From the NCBI GenBank assembly GCA_944390305.1, contig CALXPX010000013.1, positions 1 to 18,419 of the forward strand: a DNA stretch of 18,419 nt, given 5' to 3'. Positions within the stretch are counted from its first letter, which is position 1, and each line of letters begins with the position of its first letter. Shown in pieces: positions 1 through 9,430 of the stretch. The stretch comes from an uncultured Clostridia bacterium (GTDB lineage Bacteria; Bacillota; Clostridia; TANB77; CAG-508). The notes under the pieces were generated by a model, which was not told the origin of the DNA, did no database searches, and was given only the letters and a program-made list of their open reading frames with translations. Both the position numbers and the translations under genes were made by a program.

Positions 1-160
1 TAAATCCACCATCTACAGTTTCCATTACTTCTTTATTTTCACCTATTACAATTAAAGCTCCTGTTTTCGCTTTTAAAATATTATCTAAACCTTCTCTAAT
101 AGCTGTTCCTGGTGCTATTAATTTTAAAATATCAATAAAGTCATTTTCTTTAATTGCCAT
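1..160 (-). CDS. disA: DisA diadenylate cyclase, N-terminal fragment (runs off left edge)
   Basis: The first 53 codons of DNA integrity scanning protein DisA are present; the rest lies beyond the window. DisA joins two ATP molecules into the second messenger cyclic di-AMP, and in Bacillus it scans DNA and pauses at recombination intermediates. The N-terminal diadenylate cyclase region is recognisable from APGTAIREGLDNIL (about residues 16-29), followed by AKTGALIVIG and ETVDGGF. The ATG at 158-160 has an AGGAG ribosome binding site about 10 bases upstream. It lies 21 bases downstream of the radA stop, the same radA-disA order seen in Bacillus subtilis, where RadA modulates DisA. The gene order strengthens an assignment that would otherwise rest on a short fragment. 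Confidence 0.9.
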   Translation of the reverse strand, partial: MAIKENDFIDILKLIAPGTAIREGLDNILKAKTGALIVIGENKEVMETVDGGF

Positions 161-181
161 ATATGCTCAACTCCTAAAATG

Positions 182-1540
182 CTATTTTATACCTAATGCT
201 TTTAAAGCATCATTTATATTTCTAACGCCTATTATATCTAAATTATACTTATCTTTCAAGAGTTTTTTGTTATTTTCTGGTATAATGCATCTTTTAAACC
301 CTAATCTTTCTACTTCTTTTAACCTTTTATCTATTAAGTTAACACTTCTTACCTCTCCAGTTAAACCTACTTCTCCAATTAAAACTATATCTTTTGGTAT
401 ACTTATATTTTTAAAACTAGATGCTACAACAGCTAAAGCTCCTAAATCTACTGCTGGTTCTGTTATTCTCATTCCACTTACTACATTTAAATACACATCT
501 TGATTACCCAAACTTAAATTTGCTCTTTTTTCAAGTACAGCAATTAAAAGAGCTAATTTATTAAAATCTATACCACTAGATGTTCTTTTAGGTATTCCAT
601 ATACACTCATAGTAGTAAGTGCTTGAACCTCTATCAAAAGAGGTCTAGTTCCTTCAATAGTACAAATTATAACAGAACCTGAATATTTTTCGTTTCCTTC
701 CGAAATTAAGATCGATGAAGGATTTGTAACTTCGCACATTCCTTCATTTCTCATCTCAAACATTCCAACCTCATTTGTAGAACCAAATCTATTTTTTACT
801 GTCCTTACAATTCTATATGAGAAATATCTTTCTCCTTCTATATATAAAACAGTATCTACCATATGTTCAAGAACTCTAGGTCCAGCAATATTCCCATCTT
901 TAGTTACATGCCCTATAATTATTGTAGTTATTTGATTTTCTTTACATACTCTCATAATCCTTGATGTAATTTCTCTTACTTGGCTTACAGTTCCAGGAGC
1001 AGAAGTTATTTCACTAGAATACATAGTTTGTATAGAATCAATTACAACTAGTTTTGGATTCATATTAGTAATTTCATTTTCTATATTATCTATATCTGTT
1101 TCTCCTAAAAACATAATATTATCACTTGAAATAGAAAGTCTATCTGATCTTAATTTTACTTGTTCTGCAGATTCTTCTCCTGAAACATATAATACTTTTC
1201 CGTCATTACTTAGTTTATTACAAAGTTGCAGTATTAGTGTTGACTTTCCTATTCCAGGTTCTCCTCCTACTAAAACTAAAGAGCCTTTAACTAAACCTCC
1301 GCCTAGTACTCTATCTAATTCTGTATACCCTGTTTCTATTCTAATGGCTTCTTTTCCCTCTACAGTATTTAATGATCTTGGTTTTGAAGCTTCTTTTGTT
1401 TTGCCGTCTTGTGTTATACTTTTTTGTTCTTTTTCTTCATAAAACGTATTCCATTCATTGCAAGCAGGACATTTACCAAGCCATTTTGGTGATTCATATC
1501 CACACGAGCTACATACAAAAATTGTTTTTACTTTAGCCAT
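182..1540 (-). CDS. radA: DNA repair protein RadA (Sms), branch-migration ATPase
   Basis: Complete 452-residue RadA, the usual family length. RadA is a RecA-like ATPase that works with RecA, driving branch migration of recombination intermediates. Visible parts in order: a four-cysteine zinc finger (C10, C13, C24, C27); Walker A GEPGIGKST at 93-101; Walker B LVVIDSIQ at 164-171; the RadA signature KNRFG at 249-253; and a Lon-protease-like C-terminal domain from about 270 onwards, used for hexamer assembly rather than proteolysis. The ATG at 1538-1540 is preceded by AGAGAGGA at good spacing. It follows the glucoamylase-like gene by 86 bases, with no convincing promoter or terminator between them, so transcription from upstream is likely. 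disA follows immediately. No oddities are seen. Confidence 0.97.
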   Translation of the reverse strand: MAKVKTIFVCSSCGYESPKWLGKCPACNEWNTFYEEKEQKSITQDGKTKEASKPRSLNTVEGKEAIRIETGYTELDRVLGGGLVKGSLVLVGGEPGIGKSTLILQLCNKLSNDGKVLYVSGEESAEQVKLRSDRLSISSDNIMFLGETDIDNIENEITNMNPKLVVIDSIQTMYSSEITSAPGTVSQVREITSRIMRVCKENQITTIIIGHVTKDGNIAGPRVLEHMVDTVLYIEGERYFSYRIVRTVKNRFGSTNEVGMFEMRNEGMCEVTNPSSILISEGNEKYSGSVIICTIEGTRPLLIEVQALTTMSVYGIPKRTSSGIDFNKLALLIAVLEKRANLSLGNQDVYLNVVSGMRITEPAVDLGALAVVASSFKNISIPKDIVLIGEVGLTGEVRSVNLIDKRLKEVERLGFKRCIIPENNKKLLKDKYNLDIIGVRNINDALKALGIK

Positions 1541-1626
1541 TAAAAATCCTCTCTTTTATACTGTTTTTTATATTGTTTATTTAACTTTTTATTATTTCAA
1601 TCTATTTTTTATTGTTTATAATTTTA

Positions 1627-3603
1627 CTAAAATTGCATATTTTTTAAATACATAAGCAAATCTATAAACATTGCATGTGACCATGCAAGACCAATTACCC
1701 ATCTTTCATTAAGGTCACTATTTGCTTGCTCTGCTAAAAATCCATGTTCTGTTGCACTTTGTACAATAAAGTTTAATGATTCATTTGCCCTTTTTGTATC
1801 TCCTATAGCTTTATAATATAGTCCCATCCAAGCAGTTGCAATTATCCAAGGATGTACTCCACCAATATATCCATCATCTTGGTATCTTAAATATCCACCA
1901 GAATATGTTCTTAAGTTTAAATTAATCTGTTCTATTGTATTTTGTACAATTTTTTCTTTAGGGCTAAATAATTTAAATGGATATATTACTCCTAAAATAC
2001 TAATATCTATTTTTCTATCATTAGTATTTCTTAGTAAAACATTTCTTTGTTTATCTACTAAGTTATCTAATATATATTGTTTTGTTTCCCTTTTATATTC
2101 TTCTAAGATTTTCTTTTCTTTTAATATGTCATCTTGTTTTAATCTATTTTTATCATAAAGTTCATTTACTTCATCATAGATTTTTATCATATAATCAAAT
2201 GCTCCATATATTGCTGCTAATGAATATAAATGAATTCCTTCTGTATTTTCCCATAAGTCATAGCTTAAATGTTTATAAATCTCGTCTTTATTTTTATAAT
2301 CATAATCTTTTTCTAATTCAATTCTAACTAGATCTTCTTTTTCTTCTTTTTCTAAAATATTATTCATATATTTTTTTAAGAAATCGACAGCCTTTTCAAA
2401 CATGCGCATATTATCTTTTAGAAACTTTTTGTCTTTTTTTCCTGTAAATTTAATCATATGCTGATAATGTCTAAATGCTCCAGATATAACAACAGCGGTT
2501 TCGTCTATTTGGTATCCCCAGCAAGGAGCTAGTCTTCCATCTGTATAAAACCTTTGTTCCCACATTCCATTTTTCTCTTGAGTTTTCTTTAAAAAGTTAT
2601 CATAAAATTTCTTTGTCATATTTCCAAAGCCAATATAATCTAAGGCATTATATACATATACACCATCTCTAGGCCAGCAATATGCATATCTTCCACATTT
2701 ATCTCTTTCTTCATCAACTTCTAAAGATGCTGAAATTCCTCCTGTTTTTTCATTTATTAAAAGTGCTGAAAGAAGAATTGTTCTTCTATATATTTGTAAT
2801 ATTTTATTCATATATTCTGAACCATCTAATTTAAGTTTTAGTGTATCATGATCAGCCACAAATTTCTTCCAATGCTTAATTACTTTTTCTATTTCTTTAT
2901 TTACATCTAATCTTCTTATCTTATTTATTTCTTCCTCTATTTGACTTAAACTAGTTTCTCCAGAAGAAATATAAATATATAGGCAAAATTCTCTTTTTTC
3001 TCCAGGTTTTATTGTTCCCAAATTATAACTAATTGCAGAATCTGCACTCATTCCTATATAATCTTTATCATATACACTTCCTGAATTAATAGTGCCTTCT
3101 ACATTATTAATTTGGTGGCTCAATAATTTTTCTTTTGAAAAAGTTGCACAAGTATAATTGTGGCTATATTGTACTAGACTATCATTTACAATTACTCCAC
3201 CTGCTGTATTATTATATGATGAAAATACTTTAGAATGAACTAAAAAATTCAAGTCTAGATCTATTGTATTTTCATTAGAAAAAGTATATTTTTTTAATAA
3301 TATATTTTGATTAATCATAGCACAATCAGTCTGAATTACTTTTAATTTAAAATATGTATTTTCTATTTCTGTATTAAGTACATTTGTACATGGTTCATAA
3401 TATTGTTTATACTTATTATTTACATCATTGTGAAGATAAATTATATTAGAATCATTTATCTTCACACCTATATGATAATAATCTGAATATTGCATATAAT
3501 CTGGAGATGGATAATATAATCTTAATAATTCTCCATATCTACTAAAACTTGCTATAATATCTTTATTTCCTACAAAAGCATCATTATAATATTTTTTCTT
3601 CAT
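1627..3603 (-). CDS. Glycoside hydrolase family 15 glucoamylase-like protein
   Basis: 658 residues laid out like bacterial/archaeal GH15 enzymes (glucoamylase, glucodextranase, some trehalases), which release glucose from the non-reducing end of alpha-glucans with inversion. Residues about 1-245 are beta-rich (N-terminal sandwich domain); about 260-655 match the (alpha/alpha)6 catalytic barrel. Landmarks are YCWPRDG at 308-314 (substrate-site Trp-Pro-Arg-Asp), CWGYQIDETA at 361-370, the WENTEGIH acid-side motif at 451-458 (E452 or E455 as proton donor), HPWIIATAW at 584-592, and LAEQ at 623-626 with E625 as likely general base. There is no signal peptide or membrane segment, so it should act in the cytoplasm, for example on glycogen or imported maltodextrins; trehalose cannot be excluded. 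GGGAG precedes the ATG. It starts 13 bases after the beta-CASP gene, so the two are surely one operon. Confidence 0.9.
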   Translation of the reverse strand: MKKKYYNDAFVGNKDIIASFSRYGELLRLYYPSPDYMQYSDYYHIGVKINDSNIIYLHNDVNNKYKQYYEPCTNVLNTEIENTYFKLKVIQTDCAMINQNILLKKYTFSNENTIDLDLNFLVHSKVFSSYNNTAGGVIVNDSLVQYSHNYTCATFSKEKLLSHQINNVEGTINSGSVYDKDYIGMSADSAISYNLGTIKPGEKREFCLYIYISSGETSLSQIEEEINKIRRLDVNKEIEKVIKHWKKFVADHDTLKLKLDGSEYMNKILQIYRRTILLSALLINEKTGGISASLEVDEERDKCGRYAYCWPRDGVYVYNALDYIGFGNMTKKFYDNFLKKTQEKNGMWEQRFYTDGRLAPCWGYQIDETAVVISGAFRHYQHMIKFTGKKDKKFLKDNMRMFEKAVDFLKKYMNNILEKEEKEDLVRIELEKDYDYKNKDEIYKHLSYDLWENTEGIHLYSLAAIYGAFDYMIKIYDEVNELYDKNRLKQDDILKEKKILEEYKRETKQYILDNLVDKQRNVLLRNTNDRKIDISILGVIYPFKLFSPKEKIVQNTIEQINLNLRTYSGGYLRYQDDGYIGGVHPWIIATAWMGLYYKAIGDTKRANESLNFIVQSATEHGFLAEQANSDLNERWVIGLAWSHAMFIDLLMYLKNMQF

Positions 3604-3616
3604 TTGCTACTCTCCC

Positions 3617-5272
3617 TTATTTATTTTTCATAATTTCTATTATTTGTTTTCTTAAGTCATTTACTTTATTATTTAATTTTAACATATCTACATCTTGACT
3701 TGAAGATAATCTAATATTCTCTTTCAAACTATGTTTCATTTCTTCTATTTCATCTTCTAGTGCTTGCATTTTATCTATAATTTCAATTCTTCTATATTGT
3801 TTTTCAACTGGATTTTTACAAACTTGAACTTTATTTAAGTTTTCGTCTAGTGCGTATTCTTCACCATATTTGGCAATTGTAACTCCTATGCCGGTATTTT
3901 CCTCTATTTTATTTTTTAGAGTTTCTTGTGCATTTGGTTCACCATGAACTAAAAATATATGTTTTGGCATTTTACTATTAAAAGAATACACAAAATTCAA
4001 AAGCCATTCTTGGTCTGCATGTCCTGAATATCCTTCTATATATTCAATTCTAGCTTTTACAGCAAATTCTTCCCCTAATATTTTTACTTTTTTTTCTCCA
4101 TCTACTATTCTTCTACCTAAAGTTCCTGGTGCTTGATATCCAACAAACAATATTGTACTTTTTGGATTCCATATATTATGTTTTAAATGATGCTTTATTC
4201 TTCCAACATCACACATTCCACTAGCAGAAATTATAATACAAGGTTCTGTAGACATATTTAATGCCTTTGATTCTTCTACAGACTGAGTAAATGTAAGTCC
4301 TGGAAAGTCTAATGGATTATCTCCTCTTTTTATAAATTCTTGAACTTCTGGTTTAAACAAATCCATATTTTTTTCAAAAACTTCAGTTGCTGATGTAGCA
4401 AGAGGGCTATCTACATATACTTTTGCCTTCATTAAAGTGTCATATTCTTTTGCAAATGCTTCATCATTTTTTCTTTGTTCTTTTATTTTGTCTAATTCAA
4501 ATAATATTTCTTGAGTTCTACCAACTGCAAATGATGGAATAACAACAGTTCCACCATTATCTAAGGTTTCTGAAACTACATCCAAAAACATTGAAGCCTT
4601 TTTATCATTTTTTAGGTGAAGTCTATCTCCATAAGTTGACTCCATTACTAAATAATCTGCACTCTCAATCATTGTAGGACTTGATAAAAGAGGTATATCA
4701 TTATTTCCTATGTCTCCACTAAAAACTATCTTTTTAGTTTCATTATTTTCTGTTATCCATACTTCTATAATACTTGAACCAAGCATGTGTCCTGCATCAT
4801 TATATCTTACTGAAATATTAGGATCTATTTGAACTATTTTATCATATTCAATTTCTCTAAATACCTCCATAGAATTTTCTGCATCTTCTACTGTATAAAG
4901 TGGTTCTATAGGTTTTTGTCCATTTCTTTTTCTCTTTTTATTTTTTATTTCATTTTCTGTTTCTTGTATATGTCCACTATCTGGAAGCATTATACTACAT
5001 AAATCGCAAGTAGCTTTTGTTGCATATATTGGATTTCTATATCCTTCTTTATATAGTTTTGGTATTCTTCCTGAATGATCAATATGAGCATGTGTAAGAA
5101 GCATAAAATCAATACTATTTACATCATAATCAAAAGGTTCATCATTAAGTAATTCTTCTTCATATTTTCCTTGATGTAAACCACAGTCTACTAAAAATCT
5201 TTTTCCAGCACCCTCAACTAAGAAATTAGATCCTGTAACAGTTTGAGTTGCCCCCAAAAATGTAATTTTCAT
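3617..5272 (-). CDS. Beta-CASP metallo-beta-lactamase-fold RNA/DNA hydrolase
   Basis: 551-residue member of the CPSF73/RNase J superfamily, zinc-dependent nucleases of RNA (rarely DNA). The metal site is intact: HAHIDH at 61-66, H162 in the GHMLGSS motif, and D187 in SGDIGN. The beta-CASP insert shows motif A ESTYGDR (E211), PSFAVGRTQE at 246-255, VDSPLA at 287-292, ISASGMCDVGRI at 348-359, motif B SGHAD (H417) and motif C VHGE (H443). It lacks the long C-terminal domain of RNase J and resembles the shorter RNase-specificity-domain MBL hydrolases common in Clostridia. Residues from about 485 to 551 form a charged, probably coiled-coil tail. The ribosome binding site is weak: AAAGGA lies about 14 bases from the ATG. 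The natural substrate is unknown. It heads a pair with the downstream glucoamylase gene. Confidence 0.92.
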   Translation of the reverse strand: MKITFLGATQTVTGSNFLVEGAGKRFLVDCGLHQGKYEEELLNDEPFDYDVNSIDFMLLTHAHIDHSGRIPKLYKEGYRNPIYATKATCDLCSIMLPDSGHIQETENEIKNKKRKRNGQKPIEPLYTVEDAENSMEVFREIEYDKIVQIDPNISVRYNDAGHMLGSSIIEVWITENNETKKIVFSGDIGNNDIPLLSSPTMIESADYLVMESTYGDRLHLKNDKKASMFLDVVSETLDNGGTVVIPSFAVGRTQEILFELDKIKEQRKNDEAFAKEYDTLMKAKVYVDSPLATSATEVFEKNMDLFKPEVQEFIKRGDNPLDFPGLTFTQSVEESKALNMSTEPCIIISASGMCDVGRIKHHLKHNIWNPKSTILFVGYQAPGTLGRRIVDGEKKVKILGEEFAVKARIEYIEGYSGHADQEWLLNFVYSFNSKMPKHIFLVHGEPNAQETLKNKIEENTGIGVTIAKYGEEYALDENLNKVQVCKNPVEKQYRRIEIIDKMQALEDEIEEMKHSLKENIRLSSSQDVDMLKLNNKVNDLRKQIIEIMKNK

Positions 5273-5372
5273 ATTATCTTTTTATATCCTTTCGTTTATA
5301 ATTAATTTAAGAATCTTTCCATCTTTGTATTTTTAATATTTTATAACTTATATACTTTTTATAATTATTTAT

Positions 5373-6866
5373 TTAGTTAAAAATTTTTACTTTTTTAGTT
5401 TTTCTTATTTGTACACTACTTCCTTTTTGAAGGTTTATATAATTTGTACTATCTAAAATATCTCCATCATAAATTTGAGATTCCAATTTTCCATCTTTTA
5501 CTACTAATTTTATACATAAATCTTCTAAATTAATATTTTTAGTATTAAAAATACTCTTCAGTAAAAGATAATCTGTATCCTTATTGTTTGAAATTGGTGT
5601 AATTAAATTCAAGTTTAAACCTTTATTAATCATCACCTTTTCTATATCTTCAAAACTAATTATGTCCTTTAATACTTTTGACTTATCTATTGGTAAATAT
5701 TTTAAATATCTAATTTCGTACAAATAATCCAGTACTTTTTCTTTTATATCTTCTTTTTCTATTTTTTGTTTAAAAATTTCCAAAAATTTTTCTTCTATAT
5801 TTTTTAAATCTATCTTTTCTAAATCATCATAATAATTTATTTTATTTTCTAAATCACCTTTTATCTTTACATACTCTATTGGATTTTGGTATTTATTGCT
5901 TTTCTCTATTTCTTCTAATAAATCTTTTCTTTCTTTTTGCAAGATTTCTTCATAATGACTAATACTAAAAATCTTTTCTTCATTTGGTAAAGATTTATTT
6001 TTATTTAAATATTCTTTTCTTAAATCCTCAGGATTATTTAATGTTTCATCTATCTCTTTTATTCTAAATAACATTTTCTTTTTATTGTTGCTTATATTTT
6101 CAATAAATTTTTTTTGATCATTCATATCTTCTAATGTCTTTTTATCATTTCTTAGGTTTTCTTCAAAAATTTTGTTTTGTTTTTCATCATAAGATAAATA
6201 AAATCTTAGCGCTATTTTTTGAATATTTTTGTATAATTCTTTATCTATTTTTTCTTTAAGTTGACCTATATTAGAAGAATTAATATTAGAAATAACTTTT
6301 TCTCCTAGAAGATAAATTAAATTAGTGTACACAATGTTACAATCCAAACTTTCTATTTCGCCCTCTAATGTTGTCCAGGAAAAGCCGTTAAAATCTCTTA
6401 TTACTTCAGAATACCCTATACATTTACCAATTTGAATAGCCATAAGCATTGCTTTATCTTCTAAACTTAAATTATAATTTATCTTTTCTATTCCAGCTCT
6501 TATAATACTATATAAAACTACTTTTTCATTAGGAAAAAAAATTACCTTTTGTTCACTATTATACTTATTATCTGGTTCTTCTTCTAATATCTTACATCTT
6601 GACTTTTCAAGTTCTTTTTCTAATAAAGAATTAGGTTTTGCTATTTCTATTTCTCTGCAATATTTTTTTACAATGTCTAATATATTTTGCAAAAAATCTT
6701 CTTTTAAAGGTACTTCTCTTTTTACTGTTTTATAATCATCATATGATGCTTCTACTTTATAAAGCATACTAAGCAAAAGGTTTTGCGCTTCTTTTTCAAA
6801 CCCTTTGCTATCTGCTATTTCTTCTAATTCTTGATTATAGTCTTTTTTTAAAAGCTTTGACTTCAC
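5373..6866 (-). CDS. Unrecognised coiled-coil protein coupled to ftsK
   Basis: I do not recognise this 497-residue protein. It has no signal peptide or clear membrane segment and is rich in Lys, Glu, Asn and Ile. Residues about 1-100 are mostly helical and charged. A more globular core at about 105-195 carries YSIIRAGIEKINY, IQIGKCIGYS and FNGFSWTTLEGE. Residues about 200-385 are strongly charged and probably coiled-coil. The C-terminal 55 residues look beta-rich. The start is GTG (6864-6866), two bases after the ftsK stop; its AAGGAG ribosome binding site sits inside the last ftsK codons at a spacing of seven, so translation is coupled to ftsK. The next gene follows after 100 bases. Position suggests a soluble partner in chromosome handling or division, but that is inference only. 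No nuclease, ATPase or DNA-binding motif was found. Confidence 0.85.
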   Translation of the reverse strand: MKSKLLKKDYNQELEEIADSKGFEKEAQNLLLSMLYKVEASYDDYKTVKREVPLKEDFLQNILDIVKKYCREIEIAKPNSLLEKELEKSRCKILEEEPDNKYNSEQKVIFFPNEKVVLYSIIRAGIEKINYNLSLEDKAMLMAIQIGKCIGYSEVIRDFNGFSWTTLEGEIESLDCNIVYTNLIYLLGEKVISNINSSNIGQLKEKIDKELYKNIQKIALRFYLSYDEKQNKIFEENLRNDKKTLEDMNDQKKFIENISNNKKKMLFRIKEIDETLNNPEDLRKEYLNKNKSLPNEEKIFSISHYEEILQKERKDLLEEIEKSNKYQNPIEYVKIKGDLENKINYYDDLEKIDLKNIEEKFLEIFKQKIEKEDIKEKVLDYLYEIRYLKYLPIDKSKVLKDIISFEDIEKVMINKGLNLNLITPISNNKDTDYLLLKSIFNTKNINLEDLCIKLVVKDGKLESQIYDGDILDSTNYINLQKGSSVQIRKTKKVKIFN

Positions 6867-6868
6867 TC

Positions 6869-9271
6869 TTATTCTCCTTCGTTTATATCCTCAACATTTT
6901 GTGATGAATTTTTAACATCGCCAGGTGCCATCTTTAGTTCTTCTAATCTTTCTTTAGATATAAGTACTTCCCTTGGTTTACTTCCTTGATATCCAGAAAT
7001 AATGCCTCTTTGTTCCATTTGATCTATAATTCTTCCAGCTCTTGCATATCCTACTTTAAATCTCCTTTGTATAAAAGAAGTAGATGCTTGTCCTGTTTCT
7101 ACAACCAAATCAATTGCTTCTTCTAAAAGTGGATCTGTATCATCTTCTTCATCATCCTCTACTGTTCCTTTTTCTGGTGTTCCACTACTTTCTATTGATT
7201 CAATAATATTTTCATCATACTTAGTTTCTCCATCTTTCTTTAAAAATTTAACTATATTTTCAACTTCTTTATCTGAAATAAATGCTCCTTGAATTCTAAC
7301 TGGCTTTGGAGCTCCTGATGGATAAAATAGCATATCTCCTTTTCCAAGCAATTTTTCAGCTCCTGCTCGATCTAAAATTGTTCTAGAATCTACTTGTGAA
7401 GAAACTGCAAATGCTATTCTTGATGGAATATTTGCTTTTATTATACCAGTAATTACATCAACTGATGGTCTTTGAGTTGCAATTACTAAATGCATACCCG
7501 CTGCTCTTGCCATTTGAGCTAATCTACAAATTGCATCTTCAACATCTTTTGCAGCAACCATCATCAAATCTGCAAGCTCATCTATTATTATTACTATTTG
7601 TGGTAATTTTTGATTTCCTTCTTTTTCTGCAAGTTCATTGTAGCCTTTCATATCTCTTACTTTCTTTTCAGCAAATAAACTATATCTTTTTACCATCTCT
7701 TGCACTGCCCAAGCTAAAGCTCCTGCAGCTTTTTTAGGATCAGTTACTACTGGAATTAAAAGATGCGGTATTCCATTATATACAGAAAGTTCAACAACTT
7801 TAGGATCTATCATTAAAAGTTTTACTTCACTTGGTTTTGCTTTATATATTATGCTTGTAATTAATGTATTTATACAAACAGATTTACCAGAACCTGTTGC
7901 ACCTGCAATTAACATATGTGGCATTTTAGCAATATCTGAAACCACAATTTCACCTGCAACATTTTTTCCAAGTGCAAAAGCCACTTTTGATTTGCTATCT
8001 ATAAACTCATCTGATTCAATTATATCTCTTAAAGGAACCATATTTTTTTCTTTATTAGGAACTTCTATTCCAACTGTATGTTTACCAGGTATTGGTGCCT
8101 CTATTCTGATAGTTTCTGCTTCTAAACTTAATGCAATATCATCTGAAAGATTTGCTATTTTACTTACTCTTACACCTTCAGCAGGTGCTAATTCATATCT
8201 TGTTATAGCAGGTCCTACTGACACATTTTCAACTTTGGCAGATACACCAAAACTATATAACGTTCTTCTTAACTTTTCAGCAGTAGCCAGTAACATTTTC
8301 TCACTATTTTTATCTGATTTATCTTTTCCTTGAGTAAGTAAAGTAATTGGTGGAAATTCATAATGTTCATCTTGTACAGTCATTCCATGATCTAATTTTA
8401 GTACTTCTTTTACTTTTGCTTCTTTTTGTTCTTCTTCTGCCTCAAATAATTCATCTCCACTTGAGACTTTAGCTACTTGATTTCTACCTTTAGCAGAAAA
8501 AATTGATGCATCTAAATCATCTTTAGAATGGTCATATTTTTTAGGCTCATTTAAATTTATAGTTATTTGTTCTTCTAATGCTTCTTTATTTTTATTTGCC
8601 TCTTCTTTTTCTAATTTCTCTCTTAATCTTCTTTCTCTTCTAGTTTCTGGTTTAACTTTTACTTCAGAGTTATTATTTAGTCTTTCTTCCTCTTTTATTT
8701 TTGCTCTTTGTGCCTTCTTTTCTGCGAATTTATCTATTGAATTAGATATTGCATCTGCAGGATGAAGTCCAAATATAAAGACTAATAATATTAAAGAAAC
8801 ACCAATAGATGCAATTACAGCTCCAAGTAGTCCAATTAAATTTACAAGCATAACTGCTACAGCTGTTCCTACAACTCCGCCTCCTATATCTTTTGTTCCA
8901 AGAGTATATGCTTGTTTAAGTGCAACATCTGTTCCTTGTTCTATATTTATATTTCCAACTGATATTTGATAACAGCTAAGAGTAGTATCTATTAATAATA
9001 ATATAACAATAAGCATAATAATTTTAGGTATATAATATTTAGTATCTTTATCATATGCTAAGTATAAAGAAAACGCAAAAAGGCCAATAGGAACTAAATA
9101 TTTTATATATCCAAAAATTCCTCCTAAAGCTGGACTTAAAGTTTGTCCTAAATATCCAGATTTAGTATAAATTAAAACAGCAAGCAAAACACTAAGTACA
9201 ATTAGAGTTGCTACTATTATATTTAATTTTTTTTGCATTTGTTTCTTTTTACTTTTTCTACCCCTTGGCAT
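6869..9271 (-). CDS. ftsK: FtsK/SpoIIIE family DNA translocase
   Basis: 800-residue septal DNA pump of the FtsK/SpoIIIE family, which moves chromosome arms through the closing division or sporulation septum. Hydrophobic membrane segments lie at about 17-36, 54-73, 81-98 and 132-168, after a basic N-terminal start. A charged linker rich in Glu and Lys runs from about 175 to 305. The motor follows: Walker A GATGSGKS at 457-464, Walker B VIIIDELADL at 560-569, and the ATQRP motif at 598-602. The C-terminal winged-helix gamma domain at about 713-775 (RRFKVGYARAGRIIDQME region) would read polar KOPS/SRS-type DNA sequences. A GGAGG site precedes the ATG. Whether it acts as the vegetative FtsK/SftA type or as SpoIIIE cannot be settled here. 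The four membrane segments fit SpoIIIE better than the soluble SftA. Confidence 0.97.
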   Translation of the reverse strand: MPRGRKSKKKQMQKKLNIIVATLIVLSVLLAVLIYTKSGYLGQTLSPALGGIFGYIKYLVPIGLFAFSLYLAYDKDTKYYIPKIIMLIVILLLIDTTLSCYQISVGNINIEQGTDVALKQAYTLGTKDIGGGVVGTAVAVMLVNLIGLLGAVIASIGVSLILLVFIFGLHPADAISNSIDKFAEKKAQRAKIKEEERLNNNSEVKVKPETRRERRLREKLEKEEANKNKEALEEQITINLNEPKKYDHSKDDLDASIFSAKGRNQVAKVSSGDELFEAEEEQKEAKVKEVLKLDHGMTVQDEHYEFPPITLLTQGKDKSDKNSEKMLLATAEKLRRTLYSFGVSAKVENVSVGPAITRYELAPAEGVRVSKIANLSDDIALSLEAETIRIEAPIPGKHTVGIEVPNKEKNMVPLRDIIESDEFIDSKSKVAFALGKNVAGEIVVSDIAKMPHMLIAGATGSGKSVCINTLITSIIYKAKPSEVKLLMIDPKVVELSVYNGIPHLLIPVVTDPKKAAGALAWAVQEMVKRYSLFAEKKVRDMKGYNELAEKEGNQKLPQIVIIIDELADLMMVAAKDVEDAICRLAQMARAAGMHLVIATQRPSVDVITGIIKANIPSRIAFAVSSQVDSRTILDRAGAEKLLGKGDMLFYPSGAPKPVRIQGAFISDKEVENIVKFLKKDGETKYDENIIESIESSGTPEKGTVEDDEEDDTDPLLEEAIDLVVETGQASTSFIQRRFKVGYARAGRIIDQMEQRGIISGYQGSKPREVLISKERLEELKMAPGDVKNSSQNVEDINEGE

Positions 9272-9341
9272 ACTTATTTTCCTCCAGTTTTATACTTATA
9301 CTCTTGTATTTTAACATTAATGATTATAAATTTCCACTTTT

Positions 9342-9371
9342 TTTATAAAATATTTTCACTTTTTATTTCAA
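9342..9371 (-). promoter_or_regulatory. Sigma-A promoter for ftsK operon
   Basis: Reading the minus strand, TTGAAA (9366-9371) is followed after 18 bases by TATAAA (9342-9347). It starts directly after the U-run of the preceding terminator and about 70 bases upstream of the ftsK ATG. A second, weaker option (TGGAAA, 17 bases, TAAAAT) lies between it and the gene. Confidence 0.55.
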
Positions 9372-9375
9372 ATAT

Positions 9376-9422
9376 AAAAAAACAAAAAGAAGAAACAAAT
9401 TATATCCTTTGTTCCTTCTTTT
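9376..9422 (-). terminator. Rho-independent terminator of the DUF2628-like gene
   Basis: The arms 9385-9399 and 9408-9422 pair over 15 positions around an 8-base loop. In the minus-strand RNA the only imperfect position is a G-U wobble, while on the plus strand it would be an A-C mismatch. The minus-strand transcript then runs into a U-rich stretch (complement of 9376-9384). It begins nine bases after the stop codon of the gene at 9431. Confidence 0.8.
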
Positions 9423-9430
9423 ATTTTTAT

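Noticed and set aside
1541..1626. Possible promoter between the glucoamylase gene and radA
   Set aside because: The best -10-like TATAAA would start transcription inside the ribosome binding site and has no partner -35; direct repeats of ATTGTTTA here form no hairpin.
7851..8333. 160-codon open frame on the plus strand inside ftsK
   Set aside because: It is antisense to the conserved motor domain, lacks a ribosome binding site and has no recognisable product; a shadow of ftsK codon use.
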